The notes under the pieces are model-generated. The model worked only from the letters and a program-made list of their open reading frames with translations. It was not told where the DNA came from and searched no databases. A DNA stretch of 64,000 bases from RYN-230 sp036497945. GTDB lineage: Bacteria > Actinomycetota > Actinomycetes > Streptosporangiales > Streptosporangiaceae. The position numbers were made by a program, and so were the translations under genes. Each line of letters starts with the position of its first letter. Positions within the stretch are counted from its first letter, which is position 1. Location of the stretch: positions 1 to 64,000 of the forward strand of contig DASXIN010000180.1 in the NCBI GenBank assembly GCA_036497945.1, read 5' to 3'. Shown here piece after piece: positions 7,959-16,195 of the stretch.

Positions 7959-8749
7959 CTAGGTCAGCGGTCGGCCGGCCACCCCGCCCCACAGGGCGGC
8001 CGGCGCCCCCGACTCGGCCGCGGACCGCGGCCGCCACTTGGACAGCTGGACCACGCCCGGTTCCACCAGGTCGAGCCCGGCGAAGAAGCCGGCCACCTGG
8101 TCGTGGTCGCGGAGCACCAGCGGCGCGTCCAGCTGCCGTGCGTTGAGCGCGGCCGCGAACTCGGTCAGCTCCGGGTAGATGTCCGCAGTGAGGTGACATA
8201 TGGCCAGGTAGCTGCCGCCTGGCAGGGCCTGGACCAGCCGGCTGACGATTCCGTACGGGTCGTCCTGATCCCCGATGTTGTGCAAGATGCCGAGCAGCAG
8301 CATGGCTATCGGCTGGCTGAAGTCCAGCGTGCTGGCCGCTTCCCGGACGATGTTCTCCGGGTCGCGCAGGTCCGCGTCCAGATACCTGACCCGCTCCGGG
8401 GTGCTGGTCAGCAGGGTCCGTGCGTGCCGCAGCACGACCGGGTCGTGTCCACGTACACCACGGTGGCGTCCGGCGCGACCTGGTGCACGTTCTCCCCGGA
8501 GGGCAGGCCGGCGCCGATGTCCAGAAACTGCCGGATGCCCGCGTCCGCGGCCAGGAAATGCACCACCCGGCGCAGGAAGGCCCGGGCCGCTCGGGCGGAT
8601 TCCGCGGTCCGGGGAAAGGCCTTGAGCGCGGCCTCGGCCGCGATCCGGTCGGCTTCGAAATTGTCCGTGCCGCCGAGGAAGTAGTCATACACCCGGGCCG
8701 GATGCGGAACGCTGGTATCTATCCCGGAAATGTCCGCCGGATTCGTCAT
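7959..8749 (-). pseudogene. SAM-dependent methyltransferase (PF04672 type) with a -1 frameshift
   Basis: The two halves lie in different frames. The first (ATG 8749) contains HPARVYDYFLGG and FLDIGAGLPSGENVHQVAPD and runs to VVYVD. The second continues VVLRHARTLL, RYLDADLRDP and MLLLGILHNI to the stop at 7959. Joined, they give the usual roughly 265 residues of this actinobacterial family of S-adenosyl methyltransferases, often found in many copies and of unknown target. The break is near 8444-8448, where GTGGACACGACCCG would read correctly with one extra A (...GAC AAC GAC CCG). This could be a true inactivating deletion or a sequencing error. Confidence 0.75.
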
Positions 8750-8916
8750 GCCGTCAGCCTAGGGGGATGCCGGGCCGGCCCGGGCTTCCCCCGAGGTTGG
8801 GATTGGCTAGCGTCAGGTCAGGTTCCGGGCAGCCCGATCCGGACCCGCCATGGAAACGCGCCTAGCCTGGCCTGCACGGTCCCGCCCAGCGCCGCCAGCC
8901 ACTGCTGGCGGCCCCG

Positions 8917-10302
8917 TCAGTCGCCGAGGAACCGGCCGGCGACGTGGGCCAGCCGGGACTGGTGCCCGGTCCGCGCCTCCAGGCGGTCGGCCCAGCTCAT
9001 CGCGTGCAATCCCGCGTTCGCGCCCAGCCAGCGCAGCGGCTCGGTCTCCCAGTCCGGGGAGCGGTGCCCGACCCAGGGCAGCTGGGTGATCTCGGTACGG
9101 CGCCCCAGCACCAGGTCGGCCAGCGTGCGCCCGGCCAGGTTGGTGGTGGACACCCCGTCGCCGACATAACCGCCCGCCCAGCCCAGGCCGGTCGCCCGGT
9201 CCAGCCCGGCCGACGCGCACCAGTCCCGGGGCACGCCCAGCGGGCCGCCCCAGGTGTGCGTGACCGGGACGTCGCCCAACGCCGGGAACAGCTCGCCGAG
9301 CGACCGCCGCAGCGCGGCGAACACGGCGGGCACCTGGTCGAACTGGGTACGGATGGCGGAGCCGAAGTGGTACGGCGCGCCGCGGCCGCCGAACGCCAGC
9401 CGCCCGTCCGCGGTGCGCTGGCCATAGATGATCAGGTGCCGGTAGTCGCCGAACGTGGGCCGGCCGGCCAGCCCGATCCGGGCCCAGGTCGACTCGGGCA
9501 GCGGCGCCGTGGCGATCATCAGCGAGTACACCGGCGCGATCGCCCGGTGCAGGCCGGGCAGTTGCGGGGTGTACCCCTCGGTGGCCCGGATCACGTATTC
9601 GGCCCGCACCGTGCCGCGCGTGGTGCGCAGCTGGCCCGGTGTGATCTCGATCACCGGGGTCTGCTCGTACAGCCGCACCCCGCGCTTGCGCACCGCCGCG
9701 GCCAGGCCACGGGCCAGCCGGGCCGGGTGGATGGCCGCGCAGTGCGGGGTGTAGGTCGCGCCGAGCACCCCGGATGCGGCCACCCGCTCCGCCGCCTCGG
9801 CCCGGTTCAGCAGCCGCAGGTCGGCGTGCCCGAAGCCGAACGCCCGGTACTCGGCCACTTCTTCGCGGGCCCGCTCGAGCTGGGCGGGGGAACGGGCCAG
9901 CTGGACGGTGCCGCCCTTGGCCCAGTGGCAGTCGATGCCCTCGGCCGCCGCCACCCGGCCGACCTCGTCCACCGTTTCCTGCATGGCCCGGTACATGGCT
10001 ACCGCCGCTTTCTGCCCGGCCATCCGCTCCAGCTTGGCCAGCGACGCCGGGAACAGCGCGGAGCACCAGCCGCCGTTCCGGCCGGAGGCGCCGAAGCCGG
10101 CGATGTCCCGCTCGCACACCGCGATCCGCAGTCCCGGGCTGGCCTGAGCCAGGTAGTACGCGGTCCACAGCCCGGTGAATCCGGCCCCGGCGATGGCCAC
10201 GTCCACGTCCTGGTCGCCGGGCAGCGGATCACCCGGGGTCAGCTCGCCGGGCACCGAGCTGAGCCAGTAGGACAGTGACCGGTACGGAAGATCTTGTGAC
10301 AT
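8917..10302 (-). CDS. FAD-dependent oxidoreductase of the DAO (glycine/D-amino-acid oxidase-like) family
   Basis: 461 residues from ATG 10302. An N-terminal Rossmann motif (VAIAGAGFTGLWTAYYLAQ) and GFGASGRNGGWCSALF identify a PuuB/OrdL-like flavoprotein. GGRGAPYHFGSAIRTQF and the C-terminal GYVGDGVSTTNLAGRTLADLV are the conserved FAD-contacting segments of that group. Members oxidise amines or N-substituted amino acids, such as gamma-glutamylputrescine, with oxygen. There is no partner synthetase nearby, so the substrate is open. The protein looks cytosolic and complete. The 85-nt gap to the divergent phosphatase gene would hold both promoters. Confidence 0.85.
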   Translation of the reverse strand: MSQDLPYRSLSYWLSSVPGELTPGDPLPGDQDVDVAIAGAGFTGLWTAYYLAQASPGLRIAVCERDIAGFGASGRNGGWCSALFPASLAKLERMAGQKAAVAMYRAMQETVDEVGRVAAAEGIDCHWAKGGTVQLARSPAQLERAREEVAEYRAFGFGHADLRLLNRAEAAERVAASGVLGATYTPHCAAIHPARLARGLAAAVRKRGVRLYEQTPVIEITPGQLRTTRGTVRAEYVIRATEGYTPQLPGLHRAIAPVYSLMIATAPLPESTWARIGLAGRPTFGDYRHLIIYGQRTADGRLAFGGRGAPYHFGSAIRTQFDQVPAVFAALRRSLGELFPALGDVPVTHTWGGPLGVPRDWCASAGLDRATGLGWAGGYVGDGVSTTNLAGRTLADLVLGRRTEITQLPWVGHRSPDWETEPLRWLGANAGLHAMSWADRLEARTGHQSRLAHVAGRFLGD

Positions 10303-10387
10303 CCGCCCATGGTGACATGGGTTGATCCGCGGCGACGACCCCCGGCCTGGCGGCATGAGCACTCGGTGCGTCGGGCATGCTGGTGCC

Positions 10388-11050
10388 ATGCCCGCTGACA
10401 CCCCGGCGCTGCCGGTCCCCCCTGCCCCGCGCCGGGCGTTCGGCCCCTATCGGGTGTGTTTTGTCTGTCTCGGCAACATCTGCCGGTCCCCCATGGCGGA
10501 CGTGCTGCTCCGCGCGGAACTGGCCGAGGCCGGGCTGGCCGAACTGGTCGAGGTGGACAGCGCGGGCACCGGTGACTGGCACGTGGGTGGCCCGATGGAC
10601 CGCCGGGCCCGGGCCGAGCTGGGCCGGCACGGCTACGACGGGTCCGCGCACCGGTCCCGGCAGTTCCAGCCGTCCTGGTTCGCCGACCGGGACCTGGTGC
10701 TGGCCATGGACCGGGCCAACCTGGCCGACCTGCGCGAGATGGCGCCGGACGCGGAGGCCGGCGGGCCGCGGCTGCTGCTGTTCCGCTCGTTCGACCCGGC
10801 ACTGGCCGGAGACGACCCCTACGACGGCCAGGTCCCCGATCCCTACGGCGGCCCGCCGGACGACTACGCGGCCGCCTTCGGCCTGGTGCAGGCGGCCGTG
10901 CGCGGCCTGGCCGGGCAGCTCGCCGGACTGCTCGAGGCGCCCGCGGCGCCGGCCCGCGGGGGCGACCCCCCGGAGCTCTCCGAAGGTGCCGGACCGGAGG
11001 GAACACCCCTGCGGGGCGCCCCCCCTCGCCAGCGCCTGGGGGGCCGGTGA
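10388..11050 (+). CDS. Low-molecular-weight protein-tyrosine-phosphatase-type phosphatase
   Basis: 220 residues from ATG 10388. The catalytic P-loop CLGNICRS (C27-x5-R33) and the general-acid loop DPYGG identify the LMW-PTP fold. The last roughly 35 residues are a Gly/Pro/Arg tail (GGDPPELSEG...) not needed for the fold. Its stop overlaps the GTG of the fructosamine kinase gene by 4 nt, so the two are translationally coupled. In several organisms an LMW-PTP homologue acts as a ribulosamine/erythrulosamine 5-phosphatase feeding a fructosamine-3-kinase relative. That fits this pairing better than protein dephosphorylation, although the sequence alone does not decide it. Confidence 0.9.
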   Translation: MPADTPALPVPPAPRRAFGPYRVCFVCLGNICRSPMADVLLRAELAEAGLAELVEVDSAGTGDWHVGGPMDRRARAELGRHGYDGSAHRSRQFQPSWFADRDLVLAMDRANLADLREMAPDAEAGGPRLLLFRSFDPALAGDDPYDGQVPDPYGGPPDDYAAAFGLVQAAVRGLAGQLAGLLEAPAAPARGGDPPELSEGAGPEGTPLRGAPPRQRLGGR

Positions 11051-11958
11051 GCCCGGCCGCGCTGGCCGGGTCCGAGCTGGCCGAGCGGCTGGCCCGGATC
11101 ACCGGCACCGAGGTGCGCGAGGTCCGGCCGGCCGGCGCGCAGCACCAGTGGAACCACTACCGGGTGACGCTGGCCGACGGCCGCCTGGCGTTCGCCAAGG
11201 CGGCCCGGGCCGACCTGGGCGGGATCTTCGAGGCCGAGGCCCGCGGGCTGCGCTGGCTGGCCGAGGCGCACGCCGTCCCGGTGCCCGAGGTGCTGGGCTG
11301 GGACACCGACACGCTGGCCGTGGCCTGGGTGCCGGAGCAGGCCCCGGATCAGCACGCGGCCGAGACGTTCGGCCGGGACCTGGCCGTGCTGCACGCGGCC
11401 GGCGCGCCGCGGTTCGGCTCACCCTGGCCGGGTTTCATCGCCACCCTGCCGCTGGGCAACCGCACCGGCGACGCGCCCACCGTGGCCGGCCCGCTGGGCG
11501 GGGCTGGCGACTGGGCCAGCTGGTATGGGAGCAAGCGGCTGCTGCCCTATCTGCGCCGGGCGGCCGACACCGGCGCGCTCACCACCGCGGACGCCCGGCT
11601 GGTGGAGCAGGTGGTGTACCGGCTGCCCAGCCTGGCCGGGCCGCCCGAGCCACCGAGCCGGATCCACGGCGACTGCTGGTCCGGCAACGTGCTGTGGTCG
11701 GGCGGCCGGGGCTGGCTGATCGACCCGGCCGCGCAGGGCGGGCACCGGGAGACCGACCTGGCCATGCTGGCCTTGTTCGGCGCGCCTTACCTGGACCGGA
11801 TACTGGGCGCATACATCGACGTCGCGCCGCTGGCCGCGGGCTGGCGGGGCCGGATCCCGCTGCACCAGCTGCACCCGCTGCTGGTACACGCCTGCCTGTT
11901 CGGCGGCGGCTACGCGGAGGGTGTGCGCAGCGCCGCTCGGGCCGCCCTTACTGCCTGA
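11047..11958 (+). CDS. Fructosamine-3-kinase-related protein (ketosamine kinase)
   Basis: 303 residues from GTG 11047. The aminoglycoside-phosphotransferase-like kinase fold shows AFAKAARADLGGIFEAEARG (lysine and glutamate of the N-lobe), SWYGSKRLLPYL, the catalytic HGDCWSGNVLW and metal-binding LIDPAAQGGHRETDLAML. These are family signatures of FN3K/ribulosamine 3-kinase. It phosphorylates ketosamines on glycated lysines, which then detach spontaneously: a protein-repair role. It is co-translated with the upstream phosphatase (GTGA overlap). It ends convergent to the histidine kinase gene. Confidence 0.92.
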   Translation: MSPAALAGSELAERLARITGTEVREVRPAGAQHQWNHYRVTLADGRLAFAKAARADLGGIFEAEARGLRWLAEAHAVPVPEVLGWDTDTLAVAWVPEQAPDQHAAETFGRDLAVLHAAGAPRFGSPWPGFIATLPLGNRTGDAPTVAGPLGGAGDWASWYGSKRLLPYLRRAADTGALTTADARLVEQVVYRLPSLAGPPEPPSRIHGDCWSGNVLWSGGRGWLIDPAAQGGHRETDLAMLALFGAPYLDRILGAYIDVAPLAAGWRGRIPLHQLHPLLVHACLFGGGYAEGVRSAARAALTA

Positions 11959-11997
11959 CTGGGTCACCCAGACGGGTTAACCTCAGCCGGCTTCCGG

Positions 11998-12133
11998 CTA
12001 GCCGCGGCGCTTGTCGCCGCTCGGCGCGGAGCGGCGATCGGGGGGTTCCGGGGGGTCGTCCCCCTCTAGCCGCGGCGCTTGCCGCCGCTCGGCGCGGAGC
12101 GGCGATCGGGGGGTTCCGGGGGGTCGTCCCCCC
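11998..12133. repeat. 68-bp tandem duplication of the histidine-kinase gene 3' end
   Basis: 11998-12065 and 12066-12133 are nearly identical (differences T/C within TTGTCGCC/TTGCCGCC and at the last base). The second copy encodes the last 22 residues and stop of the minus-strand kinase; the first is a copy placed just beyond the stop. Each copy contains a GCCGCTC/GAGCGGC stem and a G-run facing a C-run, so the pair may also act as a bidirectional terminator between the convergent genes. Confidence 0.85.
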
Positions 12134-13814
12134 GGGAAAACACAGCCTTCTCGTCGTCGGGCTCCTCGCGCTGGGCTTCCGGAGCCAGCGGCAGCGTGAC
12201 CCGGAACGTCGCGCCCTCGCCCGGCGCGGTCTTCAGCGCCACGGTGCCGCCGTGCGCGACGACCAGGGCGGCCACGATGGCCAGCCCCAGGCCGGTCCCG
12301 CCGGCCTTCCTGGTCCGCGCCTGATCGCCCCGGTAGAACCGCTCGAAGACGTGATCTGCCTGCTCCGGGGGCATCCCCGGGCCCTGGTCGGTGACCTCCA
12401 GCACGACGCTGGGCACCGGCTCGCGCGGGCCGGCCAGGATGGCCACGGTCACCGGGGTGCCGTCCGGGGTGTGGCTGAGCGCGTTGCTCATCAGGTTGCC
12501 GATGACCTGGCGCAGCCGCACCTCGTCGCCGAGCACCAGGAACGCGGTGGCCGAGCCCACGTTGAGCTCGATGGCCCGGTCCGGGGCGATGATCCGGGCA
12601 TCCTGGACCGCGTCGACGGCCAGCGTGAGCAGGTCCACCGGCCGCCGCTCCAGCGGGCGCTGCTGATCCAGCCGGGCGAGCAGCAGCATGTCCTCGACGA
12701 GCACACCCATCCGGGCCGACTCTTGCTCCACCCGCTGCATGATCCGGTCCAGGTCGGCCCCACTGAGCTGGCCGGTCCCGTTGTGTGGGCGGTCGGCCTG
12801 CACGGCGCCGGGCTGGGCCGGTTCCAGCGCCAGGCCAGCCGGGCCCTCGGTGTCAACCTCGTCGTCCCGGATGCCGCCGCGCTGCCGGTAGTACTCGGCG
12901 TAGCCGCGCATCGCGGTGAGCGGGGTGCGCAGCTCATGGCTGGCGTCCGCGACGAACTGGCGCATCCGCTCCTCGGACCGCCGGGCCGCCGCCTCCGACT
13001 TGGTCCGGGCCCGGAACGAGGACTCGATCTGGGCCAGCATGGCGTTCAGCGCCCGGCCGAGCCGGCCCACCTCGGTGCGCGGATCCTGGTCCGGCACCCG
13101 ACGGGACAGGTCTCCGGCCGCGATGGCCACCGCGGTTTCCTCGATGTCGGTCAGCGGGCGCAGGCTGGCCCGGACGATGGCCACGCCGACGATGGCCAGG
13201 GCGACCACGATGATGAGGCTGACCAGCAGGTCGATCCGGGCCAGCCAGGCGAGCGTGGTGTTCACGCTGCCTAGGTCGGTGCCGACCACCAGGATCACGG
13301 TCTGCGGCGCGCTGGTCGATCCGATGAACCCGTTGGAGATGACCGCGTTATTGAAGACCCTGGTGATGACCCGCCAGTTGCCCGTCCCGGACAGCGCGGG
13401 GACGGTGGTCCGCTGCCCGGAGTGCGCGGCGAGCCACGCCTTGCTGGTGGGCACGCTCGGGCCCTCCAGCCCGGGACCGGCCGGGCCGGTCGGGGTGAGC
13501 ACCTGGCCGCGGGCGTTCAGCACCTCGACCAGTTCGGGCGGCCCGTACTGCCCGATGATGCGCGTCTCTGGCTGGCCGAACGCTGACTGCTGGCGCATGC
13601 TGCTTATCGTCTGCTCGTACAGCGCGACCAGCTGGGTGTCTGCTTGTCCATACAGGTAGTTGCGGAACACGGCCAGGCTCACCGTGCTGATGATGGCCAG
13701 CGCGATGATGACCAGCGCGAGCAGTGCGGTGATGATCTTGACCCGGATCGGGGTCCGCCCAGATAGCCGGCGCAGGTTGCCCTGCGCGCGGTCGAGCCAG
13801 GATGGCGCCGTCAT
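12066..13814 (-). CDS. Membrane sensor histidine kinase
   Basis: 582 residues: a first membrane helix (about 26-49), an extracytoplasmic sensor of about 140 residues, a second helix (about 195-215), HAMP (216-268) and DHp with H293 in ASHELRTPLTAMRGYAEYY. A roughly 40-residue Pro/Gly-rich insertion in the dimerisation region precedes the catalytic domain, with N, G1 (DQGPGMP), F (FERFYRGD) and G2 (GTGLGLAI) boxes. It resembles TrcS/MprB-type actinobacterial kinases. It lies 9 nt downstream of its response regulator, so they form one operon. The tail RGDDPPEPPDRRSAPSG is low-complexity and duplicated outside the gene. The signal sensed is unknown. Confidence 0.93.
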   Translation of the reverse strand: MTAPSWLDRAQGNLRRLSGRTPIRVKIITALLALVIIALAIISTVSLAVFRNYLYGQADTQLVALYEQTISSMRQQSAFGQPETRIIGQYGPPELVEVLNARGQVLTPTGPAGPGLEGPSVPTSKAWLAAHSGQRTTVPALSGTGNWRVITRVFNNAVISNGFIGSTSAPQTVILVVGTDLGSVNTTLAWLARIDLLVSLIIVVALAIVGVAIVRASLRPLTDIEETAVAIAAGDLSRRVPDQDPRTEVGRLGRALNAMLAQIESSFRARTKSEAAARRSEERMRQFVADASHELRTPLTAMRGYAEYYRQRGGIRDDEVDTEGPAGLALEPAQPGAVQADRPHNGTGQLSGADLDRIMQRVEQESARMGVLVEDMLLLARLDQQRPLERRPVDLLTLAVDAVQDARIIAPDRAIELNVGSATAFLVLGDEVRLRQVIGNLMSNALSHTPDGTPVTVAILAGPREPVPSVVLEVTDQGPGMPPEQADHVFERFYRGDQARTRKAGGTGLGLAIVAALVVAHGGTVALKTAPGEGATFRVTLPLAPEAQREEPDDEKAVFSRGDDPPEPPDRRSAPSGGKRRG

Positions 13815-13823
13815 CTCCGCTGG

Positions 13824-14555
13824 TTACGACGAGGGCAGCCGGAGCACGTAGCCGACCCCGCGCAGCGTATGGATGAGCCGCGGCTCGGTGGTGTCCACCT
13901 TGCGGCGCAGCACGGACACGTACGACTCCACGATGCCGGTATCGCCGCGGAAGTCGTAGTCCCAGACGTGGTCCAGGATCTGCATCTTGGACAGCACCCG
14001 GTTCGCGTTGCTCATGAAGTACCTGAGCAGCTTGAACTCGGTGGGGGAGAGCTGGACATGCTGCCCGGCCCGCCACACCTCGTGGCTCTCCTCGTCGAGT
14101 TCCAGATCGGCGAACTTGAGCCGGGGTGTGGGCTCGGCCCCGTCGCCGTGCGTGCGGCGGAGCACCGCGCGGATCCGCGCGATGACCTCCTCCAGGCTGA
14201 ACGGTTTGGTCACGTAGTCGTCCCCGCCCAGGGTGAGGCCGCGGACCTTGTCCTCCATCGCGTCGCGGGCGGTGAGGAAGACCACCGGGATGCGCGCGCC
14301 GCCACCGCGCAGCCGCCGGACCACATCGAAGCCATCCATGTCGGGCAGCATGACGTCGAGCACGATGAGGTCGGGCCGGTGCCGCTGCGCGGCCTGGACC
14401 GCCTCGGTTCCGCCGGTCGCGGTGAGCACGTCAAACCCGGCGTAGCGCAGGCTGGCGGACAAGAGCTCAAGGATGTTGGGCTCGTCCTCGACGACAAGCA
14501 GCCTGGCAGCCGGCTGTGTCCGCCCATTCGTCGACGGCATGGTCATGACCTGCAT
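13824..14555 (-). CDS. OmpR-family response regulator
   Basis: 243 residues. The receiver domain has the acidic pair VVEDE, phospho-acceptor D67 in IVLDVMLPDMDG, and K in DDYVTKPF. The C-terminal winged helix has LSPTEFKLLRYFMSN and ESYVSVLRRKVD...LIHTLRGVGYVLR. It is cognate to the kinase directly downstream. Three ATGs lie close together (14555, 14546, 14540); the last has AGGT at good spacing and may be the true start, which would remove five residues of no structural importance. It resembles TrcR/TcrA-type regulators. Confidence 0.94.
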   Translation of the reverse strand: MQVMTMPSTNGRTQPAARLLVVEDEPNILELLSASLRYAGFDVLTATGGTEAVQAAQRHRPDLIVLDVMLPDMDGFDVVRRLRGGGARIPVVFLTARDAMEDKVRGLTLGGDDYVTKPFSLEEVIARIRAVLRRTHGDGAEPTPRLKFADLELDEESHEVWRAGQHVQLSPTEFKLLRYFMSNANRVLSKMQILDHVWDYDFRGDTGIVESYVSVLRRKVDTTEPRLIHTLRGVGYVLRLPSS

Positions 14556-14642
14556 CTTCCGGCGTGAACCTGAGGATTTCCTGAATGCCCCCTGGGGCTG
14601 AACTTATTATCAGGCTAGCCGCTGCCCAGCCCGGACGGGAGC

Positions 14643-14939
14643 TCAGGTCGCAGCGGCCCGCGCGTCATCCCACTGGGAGATGGCCGCCGCCCGCGATTGT
14701 GCGCCCAGCTTGGCATAGATCCGGTTCACGTGATTCTTGACGGTCTTCTCGGCCAGCACGAGCTTGGCGGCGATCTGACCGTTGGAGTGACCCTCCGCGA
14801 TCAGCGTCATGATCTCGGCCTCGCGCAGGGACAGGCCGAGCGGGCGGTCCACACTGGGCATACTGCCGGTCCTCAAAGCCACCTCCGGGCCATGGCTACC
14901 AGCGGGATGTGATTCGAGGCATGGTACGAAGGCCGACAT
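14643..14939 (-). CDS. Small LuxR/GerE-type helix-turn-helix protein without receiver
   Basis: 98 residues if ATG 14939 is used, or 72 from ATG 14861, which has GAGG at about 9 nt and starts right before the domain. The protein is almost only the GerE DNA-binding domain: LSLREAEIMTLIAEGHSNGQ, then VLAEKTVKNHVNRIYAKLGA. No phosphorylation or ligand domain is present. Such orphan domains may bind DNA constitutively or form dimers with NarL-type regulators. It lies between the two-component operon and the LCP gene on the same strand but has its own gaps on both sides. Confidence 0.75.
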   Translation of the reverse strand: MSAFVPCLESHPAGSHGPEVALRTGSMPSVDRPLGLSLREAEIMTLIAEGHSNGQIAAKLVLAEKTVKNHVNRIYAKLGAQSRAAAISQWDDARAAAT

Positions 14940-14995
14940 GGTGTGCGCAAGAGGCGGAAATGCCGCAAGTTGTCATTTGGGATAACGATTTCGGC

Positions 14996-16195
14996 TCAGG
15001 CGGCCCCGGCGAGCTTGGAGCCGGACAGCAGGCTCTTCGGCACCGGGGTGTCATTCTTCATCGCGTCGAACAGGCGCGTCGCCTTGGTGTGATCCCAGAT
15101 CACCACGTCACCCACGGCCAGCTGCGGCTGGCTGCCGATCGGCACGGTGCTGGTCTCCGGGTGCCGGAGCGCGAACGCGACCTGCATGAGCTGATACAGC
15201 TGGGTGCCCTTGTCCACGGTCAGCGCGCCGGTCGCGCCAAACGCGGCCGGGAACGCGGTGAACGGGTTGAGCAGGTTGCCCGGGCTGGTCACCTTGGTCA
15301 GCAGCGCCTTGATGAACACCCGCTGGTCCTGCTCCCGCTGCAGGTCCTGGGTGGCGAACAGGTGCCGGCTCCGGACGAAGCCGAGGGCCTGCGCGCCGTC
15401 CAGGTTCTGGCAGCCCTTCTTCAGGTGCAGCCCGGACGCCGGGTCGTTCAGGTTGGACGGAATGCACATCCGCACCCCGCCGACCGCGTTCACCACGTTG
15501 ACCAGCCCGCCGAAACCGATGCCCATGTAGTGGCTGATCTCCAGGCCGGTGGCGTTCTGCACGGTCTTGGCCAGCAGCTTGGGGCCGCCGAAGTCGTAGG
15601 CGGCGTTGATCTTGTTCATGCCGAAGCCGGGGATGTCCACGTACGAGTCCCGCGGAATGCTGACCAGCACCGCGGGCAGCCCGTTGCTCGGGATGTGCAG
15701 CACCAGGATGGTGTCGGACCGGTGCCCGCCGATGCCCCGCCCGGTAGCTAGCTGGCGCTCCTCTTTCCTGGTCAGCCCCTGACGGCTGTCCGAGCCAGTG
15801 ATCAGCCAGTTCTGCCCGGCGCCCGCGACCGGCCGGCTGTTGTAGTCGACCAGCACGTTGGCCCGGGTCAGCTTGGAGTTCAGGTAGAAGTACATCACCC
15901 CGGTAAAGACCAGGATCAGCGCTACCAGCAGGCCCACGATGCCCAGGATCCGGCGCGGCCGCAGCCAGCGCCGCCCGCCGCCACCGCCGCGGTAGGCCCG
16001 CCCGGAGCCGCCGCCCGGGGACGGCCGGGAGCGCGGTCCCGGGTCGTCGCTGCGTACCGGTGGCTGCGTCGGCCAGGCACTCTGGCCCGGCGAGCCGTAG
16101 GACAGGTGCTCGGCCGGGCCACCGGGGTAGCCCGATCCGGCCGACCCGGATGAGCGCGGCGACGGGTCGCGAAACCAGTCATCCATGTTGCTCAC
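14996..16195 (-). CDS. LytR-CpsA-Psr (LCP) family cell-wall glycopolymer ligase
   Basis: 399 residues from GTG 16195, chosen because a GGAGGG ribosome binding site lies 6-7 nt upstream and the codon overlaps the stop of the upstream gene as GTGA. A 75-residue Ser/Pro/Gly cytoplasmic tail and an RRWLRPRR stretch precede one membrane helix (about 85-107). The LCP domain follows: ITGSDSRQGL, RSDTILVLHI, SIPRDSYVDIPGFG, KINAAYDFGG, VNAVGGVRMCIP, LDGAQALGFVRSRH and the arginine cluster QREQDQRVF. LCP enzymes move teichoic-acid-like or arabinogalactan polymers from lipid carriers to peptidoglycan. Coupling to a methyltransferase gene is unusual. Confidence 0.93.
   Translation of the reverse strand: MSNMDDWFRDPSPRSSGSAGSGYPGGPAEHLSYGSPGQSAWPTQPPVRSDDPGPRSRPSPGGGSGRAYRGGGGGRRWLRPRRILGIVGLLVALILVFTGVMYFYLNSKLTRANVLVDYNSRPVAGAGQNWLITGSDSRQGLTRKEERQLATGRGIGGHRSDTILVLHIPSNGLPAVLVSIPRDSYVDIPGFGMNKINAAYDFGGPKLLAKTVQNATGLEISHYMGIGFGGLVNVVNAVGGVRMCIPSNLNDPASGLHLKKGCQNLDGAQALGFVRSRHLFATQDLQREQDQRVFIKALLTKVTSPGNLLNPFTAFPAAFGATGALTVDKGTQLYQLMQVAFALRHPETSTVPIGSQPQLAVGDVVIWDHTKATRLFDAMKNDTPVPKSLLSGSKLAGAA

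Noticed and set aside
11998..12133. Short CRISPR array
   Set aside because: Only two directly adjoining copies with no spacer; it is a duplicated gene end.
10377..13274. 965-residue open frame spanning three genes
   Set aside because: It crosses the phosphatase, kinase and histidine kinase genes in a wrong frame and is Arg/Pro-rich without motifs.
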